Positions 6,027-12,760 of a stretch of DNA of 13,758 nucleotides are shown here, in pieces (position 1 is the first letter of the stretch; every line of letters begins with the position of its first letter). This DNA is from an uncultured Eubacterium sp. (lineage in GTDB: Bacteria > Bacillota > Clostridia > Peptostreptococcales > Anaerovoracaceae). The stretch is from positions 1 to 13,758 of the forward strand of contig URXI01000082.1 of NCBI GenBank assembly GCA_900551775.1. Reading direction: 5' to 3'. Made by a program: the position numbers and the translations under genes. The notes beneath the pieces are model-generated. The model saw nothing but the letters and a program-made list of their open reading frames with translations, was not told the origin of the DNA and searched no databases.

Positions 6027-7334
6027 TTATATAAAGTTCCCTAAGAAGATAATCAGTATGGCAATCGGGCACAGATATTTGACCGAAAGGCCTAGCCAGG
6101 TGCGCATACCCTTTTTTTCTACATGGATTGCGTCGAGGAAATTATCAATCCCCCAGATCCAACCGACAAAAATCGCGATCAAAAGTCCGCTGATGACAAG
6201 CAGATAGTTGCTGGTGATGATGTCCACTTGATCCAAGAATCCCGGAATCAGAATCGAACAGCAGCCGATGACAACGATAATGCCCATCACTGCCGCTACG
6301 GCTTTCTTTCTCGTCAGCTGGAAGCGGTCCATGACCACAGCTACGATGGCCTCGGCCAAACCGATTGCCGATGATAAAGCGGCAAAATAAAATCCCACAT
6401 AAAACAGAGTTCCGATGACCCTGCCTCCTGCAATGTAGTTGAATACGTTTGGCAGGGTGATCATGGTCAAGCCGGCGCCGGCACCCGGTTCCAGGCCGAA
6501 TGCGAATACCATCGGGAAAATCATCAAGCCAGCTGCAATGCCTGCCACCACAATAGACGTGCTGATGATCGTAGCATGTTTCACGATATTTTCATTTTTG
6601 TTCTTCAAATAACTGCCGAAAATCATCGAGGCCAGCATACCGATCCCGATGGCAAAGAATGCCTGGCCGACAGCAGCGGTAACGGCACTGAGTGAGAATG
6701 TGGAAAAGTCAGGCTTGAACATGTAAGTGAGTCCTTTTGTCGATCCCTCAACTCTGAGACCGATGACGATACAGACCACCATGATGACCGCAAGTGCCGG
6801 CAGCAAGAATTTATTCACCTTTTCTACGCCGTTCTGCACATCGCCGCTGATAATCACCGTGATAATCAGCCAGTTGATTACAGCAAAGAGGAACATGGTC
6901 TTGTAATCGCCGGATAGAGCGTCAAAAGACTCCGCGATGCCTGCCGCATCCAACCCCTGGAAGAAGCCCGTGGCAGTCTTATAAATATATGCCAAAATCC
7001 ATACGTAAATCGGCACCGTATAACCATTGACCAAAATCGCCACGATAATATGTAAATAGCTGGCGAGATGCCATTTGGAGTGAGGCTTCAAGGTCTGATA
7101 CGCGCCCACTGCCGTCTTCTGCGTCACATAACCCATTGATATTTCCGCCGTCAGGAGCGGAATCCCGATGAGCACGATCACCAATACATATACCAAAATA
7201 AACAGGGCTCCACCGTTCGTACCACATACATACGGAAATCGCCACAGGCTGCCCACGCCGACGGCAAATCCGATGACGGTCATCAGAAATCCAAAAATGG
7301 AACTGAAGCCTTCATTTTGTTTTTTATCTGTCAT
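6027..7334 (-). CDS. NSS-family sodium-dependent transporter
   Basis: A 435-residue integral membrane protein of the neurotransmitter:sodium symporter family (LeuT fold), with about 11 predicted helices as in shorter bacterial members. Helix 1 reads G-F-A-V-G-V-G-S-L-W-R-F-P-Y (22-35), helix 6 V-G-Q-A-F-F-A-I-G-I-G (222-232) and helix 8 F-A-A-L-S-S-A-I-G-L (317-326). Aligned by eye with LeuT, the Na2 ligands are kept (A318, S321, S322), but Na1 side-chain ligands are changed: N27 to S29, T254 to A228, N286 to about I261. It is the last gene of the operon, 47 bp after its neighbour, with a GGAGGTG site. It probably imports the compound demethylated by the operon. The substrate is unknown; NSS proteins usually carry amino acids or related amines. 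Confidence 0.9.
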   Translation of the reverse strand: MTDKKQNEGFSSIFGFLMTVIGFAVGVGSLWRFPYVCGTNGGALFILVYVLVIVLIGIPLLTAEISMGYVTQKTAVGAYQTLKPHSKWHLASYLHIIVAILVNGYTVPIYVWILAYIYKTATGFFQGLDAAGIAESFDALSGDYKTMFLFAVINWLIITVIISGDVQNGVEKVNKFLLPALAVIMVVCIVIGLRVEGSTKGLTYMFKPDFSTFSLSAVTAAVGQAFFAIGIGMLASMIFGSYLKNKNENIVKHATIISTSIVVAGIAAGLMIFPMVFAFGLEPGAGAGLTMITLPNVFNYIAGGRVIGTLFYVGFYFAALSSAIGLAEAIVAVVMDRFQLTRKKAVAAVMGIIVVIGCCSILIPGFLDQVDIITSNYLLVISGLLIAIFVGWIWGIDNFLDAIHVEKKGMRTWLGLSVKYLCPIAILIIFLGNFI

Positions 7335-7381
7335 AATTTACACCTCCGTTTCAATTATGCTGTCGATATAGAAATTTCGTT

Positions 7382-8107
7382 TCATATCAAGCGGCGGTTT
7401 TCCTCTATATCGGCGTATTTTTTCCCTTTATAGCCGGGACAAATCTTTGCGTGTTCACAGTAATCACAAGAAATCATCTCTATCTCAGATTCAGCTGGCA
7501 CGATACCGATGGTTCCTGATATGGATTTCAGCGGTATCATGCGGCAATACCGGTCTAAGGTGATACCCACTGTTTCCGGCTGCAGCAGCCGGAAAAGAGT
7601 TCCCTGATTTGATAGATCGAACTTGGACTGCCCAGGGCTCCAGACGCCAGTCTGTTTTAGACCACTGCCTGTCAGCCTGCCTCCGATTTGCTCTATCAGC
7701 CATTCTCTCGCCACACTGAGCACGGAAACCGCCCAAAACTCCAGAAAGAATTGTTTCATCATATCCATGTGTCTTCCCAGTAACTCATCTATATTGACCA
7801 CAGATGCTGCAAAGAGAACGACTTTTTTCGCATCTTTATACGCCTTGCAGATCATCTTACTTGTCAACATTTCTCCCTTTGCCAGCAAAATCCCGTTTTC
7901 CACACGCCCCTGCACATCTTCCCAACAATATTTCAAGACCAGTCTTCCTTCATTAGAAATCACTTCTTTCATCGGCAAAACATAAGGTTTGAACTTCTCT
8001 GGCACGTCGCTGGCCGTAACATGGGTATAGGCGGCAAAATAACACTCCGCTCTCTGCCATTGCTCTTCACTGAGCTGAAGCCGGACTTCTGTCATTTTTT
8101 CATTCAT
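7382..8107 (-). CDS. MetH-activation-domain-like protein with C-terminal Cys cluster
   Basis: A 241-residue soluble protein. Residues 155-203 (V-W-S-P-G-Q-S-K-F-D-L-S-N-Q, then G-I-T-L-D-R-Y-C-R-M-I-P-L-K-S-I-S-G-T-I-G-I) match the S-adenosylmethionine-binding activation domain of B12-dependent methionine synthase, in the short stand-alone form found in anaerobes. In MetH this domain supports reductive methylation of inactive cob(II)alamin. The tail holds C-D-Y-C-E-H-A-K-I-C-P (214-224), a CxxCx5C cluster that could bind iron-sulfur or zinc. The ATG at 8107 is 7 bp after an AGGTGG box; a GTG one codon earlier is also possible. It lies 29 bp after the ATPase gene. A role in reactivating the operon's corrinoid protein is inferred from domain and position. 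Confidence 0.78.
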   Translation of the reverse strand: MNEKMTEVRLQLSEEQWQRAECYFAAYTHVTASDVPEKFKPYVLPMKEVISNEGRLVLKYCWEDVQGRVENGILLAKGEMLTSKMICKAYKDAKKVVLFAASVVNIDELLGRHMDMMKQFFLEFWAVSVLSVAREWLIEQIGGRLTGSGLKQTGVWSPGQSKFDLSNQGTLFRLLQPETVGITLDRYCRMIPLKSISGTIGIVPAESEIEMISCDYCEHAKICPGYKGKKYADIEENRRLI

Positions 8108-8136
8108 CACTGATCCACCTGCCTTTACTCCTTTGT

Positions 8137-10128
8137 CTAACAGCTGATTTTCCCCTCTGCCGTCACACTGACCCTGTATCCCATAAAGACCGGCCCAAAA
8201 TCCGTCTTTACGATTTCTTCTTTCTTTTCAATTTGTATGGTAATCGGTTCTACGCCGCCGCGCTGATAAACAGCTTGACGAGATTTCTCTGTCGCTACAG
8301 CATCGGCTGCTTCCTCCGCCTCGTGGAGATTGGTCATAATCCGCCTTTCCCCACAGCCGCAAAGCGTATACGAACCATCTTCTCTATTTGGAAGGACCTC
8401 TATGACTACTTTGGCGCTGACGTCTCCAACAATAGCCCCCAGCGCATTGGCGGCTTTTGAATACTTTGGAATGACCACCCTGGCGCCCAGTCTTCTTCCT
8501 GCGTCTGGCAAAAAGATGTGGGTCGGGGCACCTACGCCGACCAGTGCCGCATTGGTCTGAAAGTGCAGGTTGAAGAAAAAGTCGTTCTCCACCGCCTCAT
8601 GATCAAAGATATCTTCAATCAAAGCAGAAAACTGCTCACATTGCCCCAGTTCATTGAACTTTGAACTCCGATCCACCATCAAGACACGAACCAGGTTACA
8701 GTACAACTTCCGCTTTACCGCAGTGTAGATCTGTTTGCAGAACGAATCCACTGACTCCCTCCTGATCCGGGCAGGCTTTGCTGCTCCATATCTTGAAGCC
8801 TCTGCATCATACTGATTAAAGTCGCCCAATATATGCATGGCGTCTGTAGGAGTCATGCCGCAGCGGATCAAAACGCCTTCCCTGACCAACCTGGTGAGAT
8901 GGTTTCTCTGCACGGTCTGACCTAAATTCCTGCCCACATCCTCCAAGGTCAGAGGGTGTCTGTAGAGCAGCTGAGCGATTCCTCGTTCTAACTCTGTATA
9001 ACCCTCTGGTATCTTCTTGATGCCCAGATAAATCTCCTCTTTCTGCGTCAGCAGCAGGGACTTGTCCGCCTGCATCTTGTAAAGAATTTCTTTTAAATCT
9101 GGAAATGCAGAAGCCGCCATGCAGAAAGGCATGACTTTCTCGTCTTCCAGGTGAATATGATGGTCTTCGTCCAATCTGATGCCGCTGTCTCCGCCTAAGG
9201 CTATGGTATCTACAAAGAGACCTTTGACAAAGGTATTCCAGTTTCCAATCTGTACACCCTCATTGGCATTCTGCGGTATCCCTTCCTTTACAAGGGCGAC
9301 ATCGGTGGTCGTTCCTCCCATGTCCACTATGACAGCATCCCTTTCACCACTCAATTCCATGGCTCCCCTCACACTGGCTACGGGGCCGCAGAGCAGCGTC
9401 TCCACAGGATGTTTTTTTGCAAATGCTTCCGTCATCAGACTGCCGTCACTTCGCACGATGACAAAGGGTACGTCTATTTCCATACTTTTTAAAGCCGCCC
9501 TGACCGACCGCATGAAATCGGCGATGATGGATATCAATTTCGCATTGAGCAGGGTGCTGGCACCACGTTTGACGATGTTATTTTCTGCAAAGAGCTCATG
9601 ACCGCAGACCACGGGAATGTCAAATTCTTCTTGAATGATTTCCTTTGCCCGCTTCTCTAAGATCGCACCGGATTTCTTTGCAAACATCTCCACGATGCCC
9701 ACCGCCTCGACATCCCGCAGAGATTCCCTGATTTGCCGCCGAAACTGAAGCCAGTCAGGTTTTTTCACAATCTGTCCGTCCGGTCTGGTCTTGCTGGCAA
9801 TGAAAATCAGAGATTCATCCATGTCGAGACCGTATTCCGCGCCTGTCCTCGCTACATTCTCCGCCTTCACACCAAAGAAAATCAGTTTGGCACGACCGCC
9901 TTTGTTCTCTACACAGGCATTGGTTGCCAAAGTTGTAGACAGGGCGATGAGCTCCGCCTGCTTTATAAATTGGAAAGGAAGTTCCTTTAGTGCTGCTGCA
10001 ATTCCCTTTGACAGATCTTCTTTCGTAGTTGCCGTCTTGGCACTTGCCAAAACCTCCCGATCCTCGAACCGGTAAACAACCGCATCGGTACAGGTTCCGC
10101 CAGTGTCTATTCCAATTCCGATTTTCAT
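8137..10128 (-). CDS. Hydantoinase/oxoprolinase family (HyuA-like) ASKHA ATPase
   Basis: A 663-residue protein of the hydantoinase A/5-oxoprolinase family. It carries both phosphate-binding motifs of the actin-like ATPase fold: G-I-D-T-G-G-T-C-T-D (6-15) and D-M-G-G-T-T-T-D (269-276). A-L-G-G-D-S-G-I-R is at 310-318. A small winged-helix-like segment at about 380-430 ends in G-M-T-P-T-D-A-M-H-I-L-G, as in the anaerobe branch. Classical members use ATP to open hydantoin or oxoproline rings, usually with a HyuB partner, which is absent here. The gene is embedded in a corrinoid methyltransferase operon. The same ATPase fold occurs in RACo-type corrinoid activators, so a reactivation role is plausible but unproven. 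The start has a GAGGA box. A terminator-like hairpin lies between it and the methyltransferase gene. Confidence 0.85.
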   Translation of the reverse strand: MKIGIGIDTGGTCTDAVVYRFEDREVLASAKTATTKEDLSKGIAAALKELPFQFIKQAELIALSTTLATNACVENKGGRAKLIFFGVKAENVARTGAEYGLDMDESLIFIASKTRPDGQIVKKPDWLQFRRQIRESLRDVEAVGIVEMFAKKSGAILEKRAKEIIQEEFDIPVVCGHELFAENNIVKRGASTLLNAKLISIIADFMRSVRAALKSMEIDVPFVIVRSDGSLMTEAFAKKHPVETLLCGPVASVRGAMELSGERDAVIVDMGGTTTDVALVKEGIPQNANEGVQIGNWNTFVKGLFVDTIALGGDSGIRLDEDHHIHLEDEKVMPFCMAASAFPDLKEILYKMQADKSLLLTQKEEIYLGIKKIPEGYTELERGIAQLLYRHPLTLEDVGRNLGQTVQRNHLTRLVREGVLIRCGMTPTDAMHILGDFNQYDAEASRYGAAKPARIRRESVDSFCKQIYTAVKRKLYCNLVRVLMVDRSSKFNELGQCEQFSALIEDIFDHEAVENDFFFNLHFQTNAALVGVGAPTHIFLPDAGRRLGARVVIPKYSKAANALGAIVGDVSAKVVIEVLPNREDGSYTLCGCGERRIMTNLHEAEEAADAVATEKSRQAVYQRGGVEPITIQIEKKEEIVKTDFGPVFMGYRVSVTAEGKISC

Positions 10129-10144
10129 ATTCCTCGTCCTCTTT

Positions 10145-10178
10145 AAAAAGGCAAAGACATGCCAAGACGTCTTTGCCT
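10145..10178 (-). terminator. Terminator-like hairpin inside the operon (mttB-like/ATPase gap)
   Basis: AGGCAAAGAC (10149-10158) and GTCTTTGCCT (10169-10178) form a perfect 10-bp stem with a 10-nt loop. On the minus strand the stem is followed directly by TTTTT. It begins 9 bp after the methyltransferase stop codon. Partial termination here would give more corrinoid protein and methyltransferase than ATPase and transporter. It could also act as an mRNA-stabilising 3' end. Confidence 0.75.
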
Positions 10179-10187
10179 GCTTCTTTC

Positions 10188-11648
10188 TTATGCTTTGATC
10201 TTGCTGGCAGCGTCCGCCGCCTCTAAAATCTTTTCAATTCCTGCCTCCTGCTCGTCGGTCAGAGGCTTTGGTTCGTAGTTTTTGATGATGTCTTCTACAA
10301 TGTTATGGGCGCGTTCCTCCATGGAAAGGCTTCCAAGCTCTGCCCATTTGACGTGCTCGTTTCGATCCTGTACCTTTGGTTCCCACATCTCTCTCATGTG
10401 ACGCAGTGTATGGTCTTCTGCCAGAAAATACCCCTTTGGTCCCACTGTCTTGATCACATCCATAGCCAGGTTTTCTTCTGTGAGACTTACCCCGCAGAAG
10501 ACCCTGCGCAGCTGGCTGATGACTTCGTCCATCATGACCAGGAACTCGAAGGAAAAGGTCAGTCCGTAGTTCATAAAGCCTACGTCGTGGCAGAGGTTGA
10601 CGCCGGAAAGACCGGAAAGATATGCCTGCTGGGTTCCTTCAGCAATTGCCTGCGCATCCGGCATTTTAGCTCCACAGGCGCCACCCATGCCCCAAGTCGG
10701 CAGATGATACAGCTCACGGCCGATCTGCGGAATCATGGAGTAGCACATATTGGCTTCAGGCGAGGAGTATGCCGGCTGGGTGATCTTCAGGTCCATGTTG
10801 GTAATACAGCCTCCAAAGACAAACGGAGCCCCCGGCTTTGCCAGCTGATGAATGACGATGCCGGTCATACATTCAGCCAGACACTGGACCAAAGCGCCTT
10901 CCATGGTCATCGGGCCTGTGCCGCCCATCATCACTGCCGGCGCATAGTTGGTCGGTAAACGATTTTCTGCGCAGTAAATCAACTTGTCCACCGCTTCAAA
11001 GGTATGATTCAGCGGTGATGTCGGTTCATCGTACAGAATGATCAACGGCTTGTTGATGGCTTCTTCCATGCCGCCCCGCACTACGGCCATCATCTCTGCA
11101 ATATTTTTGATGCTTTCTCTATCTGCCGCTGTGACCACCATCGGTTTTGTCGTATTGCGGAGCATCGCTGCAAACTGGTGCTCATAGCTGGTGCCCGGAT
11201 GCATGTACATCAACCCCAGGCACATCAGGAAATCGATATTTTCAAGGCTGTCGGCAATCTTTGCACCGTTGATCATATCCTGTTCCGTAAAAGTGTGGTG
11301 GGATCTGGTTTCCCAGTCATAGAGATTACAGCAGTCAGATCCTGTTCCGAAATAGGTATTCCGCTCCGAAAGATCCATGGCGATTTCGCCGTCTCTGTCG
11401 TAGAGAAAGATTCGTGACGGAGCCTGTTTCAATGCCCACTCCACCAATGTCGGCGGAATATGTACTCTCTTCCTCTTCACATAACAGCCTGCATTCTTCA
11501 ACATCTCGATTGCGCCTTTGTGCTGGATTTCTGCACCAGTATCCTGCAGCAGCTCCAGAGCGCAACTATGAATCTTCTCCATCTCCTCTCGTGTCAAAAA
11601 GCCTAGAGGAGAGGCTGCGTTTAAATGTAATGGATATTGCTTTCTCAT
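10188..11648 (-). CDS. MttB-superfamily corrinoid-dependent methyltransferase (non-pyrrolysine)
   Basis: A 486-residue member of the trimethylamine methyltransferase superfamily, close to the usual 480-500. It would move a methyl group from a quaternary or tertiary N-methyl compound onto the Co(I) form of the partner corrinoid protein. Family features include Y-F-G-T-G-S-D near 99-105, M-M-G-G-T-G-P near 240-246, H-L-P-T-W-G-M-G-G near 315-323 and P-D-A-Q-A-I-A-E-G near 330-338. There is no in-frame amber codon, so it belongs to the non-pyrrolysine group, which includes glycine betaine, proline betaine and carnitine demethylases. The start at 11648 has AGAAGGA 7 bp before it; an ATG at 11672 has no ribosome site. 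The gene lies 23 bp after the corrinoid protein gene. The substrate is not readable by eye. Confidence 0.9.
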   Translation of the reverse strand: MRKQYPLHLNAASPLGFLTREEMEKIHSCALELLQDTGAEIQHKGAIEMLKNAGCYVKRKRVHIPPTLVEWALKQAPSRIFLYDRDGEIAMDLSERNTYFGTGSDCCNLYDWETRSHHTFTEQDMINGAKIADSLENIDFLMCLGLMYMHPGTSYEHQFAAMLRNTTKPMVVTAADRESIKNIAEMMAVVRGGMEEAINKPLIILYDEPTSPLNHTFEAVDKLIYCAENRLPTNYAPAVMMGGTGPMTMEGALVQCLAECMTGIVIHQLAKPGAPFVFGGCITNMDLKITQPAYSSPEANMCYSMIPQIGRELYHLPTWGMGGACGAKMPDAQAIAEGTQQAYLSGLSGVNLCHDVGFMNYGLTFSFEFLVMMDEVISQLRRVFCGVSLTEENLAMDVIKTVGPKGYFLAEDHTLRHMREMWEPKVQDRNEHVKWAELGSLSMEERAHNIVEDIIKNYEPKPLTDEQEAGIEKILEAADAASKIKA

Positions 11649-11671
11649 GGTTTTTCCTTCTTTCTTTCCCA

Positions 11672-12307
11672 TCAGACTAATAGTTTCTTCGCCAGAATCA
11701 CAGCCGTCGGCGCATTCGGGCTATACCCGTCGGCGCCGATCTTGTCAGCAAACTCCTGATTGACAGGAGCACCGCCGACCATGATTTTCACCTTGTTTCG
11801 CAGGCCCGCTTCTTCCAGCGCCTCTATGGTGTCCTGCATGGCATACATGGTGGTGGTCAGCATGGCACTCATGCCCAGAATCTGGATTGTCGGATCCTCT
11901 TCGATGGCTTCGACAATATCCTCTGGTTCAACGTCCATGCCCAGGTCCACGACCTCAAAGCCTGCGCTCTCACAGAGCAGCGTGACCAGGTTTTTACCAA
12001 TGTCGTGCATATCCCCCGCTACGGTACAGAAGAGACATCTTCCCAAAACTTTGATATCACCGGTTACCAACAGAGGTTTGATCACCTCCACCCCCATTTT
12101 CATGCCCTTTGATGCGATCAAAAGTTCAGGTACGTAGATCTCTCCATCCCGGAATTTCTCCCCCAGGATATTAATTGGTTCTACCAGTCCTTCGTTGAGT
12201 ACATCTAAAGGCGCATTTCCTTCTTCTAATGCGGCCTGTACCGCAGGTACTACGTCGTCTAAATTCCCCGCTTCTACAATTGCCGCCAGTTCAGATATCT
12301 TTGACAT
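11672..12307 (-). CDS. Corrinoid methyl-carrier protein (MtbC/MttC-like)
   Basis: A 211-residue, two-domain B12 protein. Residues 1-85 form the helical cap (B12-binding-2 type). The C-terminal Rossmann domain carries the base-off/His-on signature G-D-M-H-D-I-G (98-104), with H101 as the lower cobalt ligand, then S-A-M-L-T-T-T-M (147-154) and G-G-A-P-V-N (178-183). It accepts the methyl group from the MttB-like enzyme and passes it to a second methyltransferase not encoded here. A GGAGG box lies 7 bp before the ATG at 12307 and 4 bp before a tandem ATG at 12310; either could be used. First gene of the operon, preceded by a strong promoter and a palindromic operator-like site. Confidence 0.94.
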   Translation of the reverse strand: MSKISELAAIVEAGNLDDVVPAVQAALEEGNAPLDVLNEGLVEPINILGEKFRDGEIYVPELLIASKGMKMGVEVIKPLLVTGDIKVLGRCLFCTVAGDMHDIGKNLVTLLCESAGFEVVDLGMDVEPEDIVEAIEEDPTIQILGMSAMLTTTMYAMQDTIEALEEAGLRNKVKIMVGGAPVNQEFADKIGADGYSPNAPTAVILAKKLLV

Positions 12308-12356
12308 CATTTCACCTCCGTCATTCACTTTTCATTCTTTGTCTTCCATTTATTTT

Positions 12357-12378
12357 GATGCATCGTGCACGATACATC
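12357..12378. promoter_or_regulatory. Near-perfect 22-bp palindrome, probable GntR-type operator
   Basis: The arms GATGCATCGTG (12357-12367) and CACGATACATC (12368-12378) are inverted copies with a single mismatch. The centre TCGTGCACGA fits the GntR-family pattern TNGTNNACNA. The site lies just downstream of the predicted transcription start of the corrinoid operon, a typical place for a repressor. The divergent GntR gene is the obvious candidate for the protein. Confidence 0.65.
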
Positions 12379-12389
12379 ATGTTAAATAT

Positions 12390-12418
12390 ACTATACTCCC
12401 AGTACGGACCCGTGTCAA
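12390..12418 (-). promoter_or_regulatory. Promoter of the corrinoid methyltransferase operon
   Basis: On the minus strand a perfect TTGACA (12413-12418) and TATAGT (12390-12395) are separated by 17 bp. Transcription would start near 12383, giving a leader of about 75 nt, too short for a cobalamin riboswitch. The 22-bp palindrome lies within the first 30 transcribed bases. Confidence 0.8.
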
Positions 12419-12496
12419 TATATTTTTCAAAATTATCTGTTAATGATATTCCCTCTGCAATTTTTTTGAGGGGAGGGTGAATATATTGCATATTTT

Positions 12497-12528
12497 CATG
12501 TGACAGTGTATCGATGTGCAATCACATG
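12497..12528. repeat. Inverted repeat between the divergent promoters
   Basis: CATGTGA (12497-12503) and TCACATG (12522-12528) are perfect inverted arms 18 bp apart. The spacer contains TGTATCG, also present in one arm of the 22-bp palindrome. It could be a secondary regulator site, but the match is partial. Confidence 0.4.
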
Positions 12529-12670
12529 GCAACGCTTAATTATCGTAAAAACAGCATAAAATCCCTCTAATCCCGACCATATTTACATTTGCTTCCAAAA
12601 AATTATACTCAATTTTAAAAAAGCAACGTCATATAGTTAAAATCGTATCCGTAGGCTAGTTCAGGCAGCC

Positions 12671-12687
12671 TTCATGCGTTTGCCGTG
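12671..12687 (+). repeat. 17-bp dispersed element, copy 3
   Basis: TTCATGCGTTTGCCGTG is identical to 5590-5606 and one base from 5192-5208. It ends 19 bp upstream of the -35 box of the GntR gene and points toward that gene, the same arrangement as copy 1 before mtnA. Confidence 0.7.
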
Positions 12688-12706
12688 GATGCAGCCGAAA
12701 TTCTAG

Positions 12707-12735
12707 TTAACTTTATCTGACAGATAGTGTATAAT
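12707..12735 (+). promoter_or_regulatory. Promoter of the GntR regulator gene with palindrome in the spacer
   Basis: TTAACT (12707-12712) and a perfect TATAAT (12730-12735) are 17 bp apart and end 25 bp before the ATG. The perfect palindrome TATCTG-A-CAGATA (12714-12726) fills most of the spacer, and a near GntR-type site TAGTTAACTT (12704-12713) overlaps the -35 box. Either could serve for autoregulation. Confidence 0.7.
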
Positions 12736-12760
12736 TGTAATCATGTAGGGAGGAACAGTT

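Noticed and set aside
10188..11648. Pyrrolysine-containing MttB
   Set aside because: There is no in-frame TAG codon within the gene, and the protein is full length without readthrough.
11649..11672. Upstream ATG at 11672 for the methyltransferase
   Set aside because: No ribosome site, whereas the ATG at 11648 has AGAAGGA at good spacing.
12311..12384. Cobalamin or SAM riboswitch in the operon leader
   Set aside because: The predicted leader is only about 75 nt and no B12-box or SAM-riboswitch core is visible.
12321..12521. 66-codon open frame before the corrinoid protein gene
   Set aside because: It covers the promoter and the palindrome and has no recognisable product.
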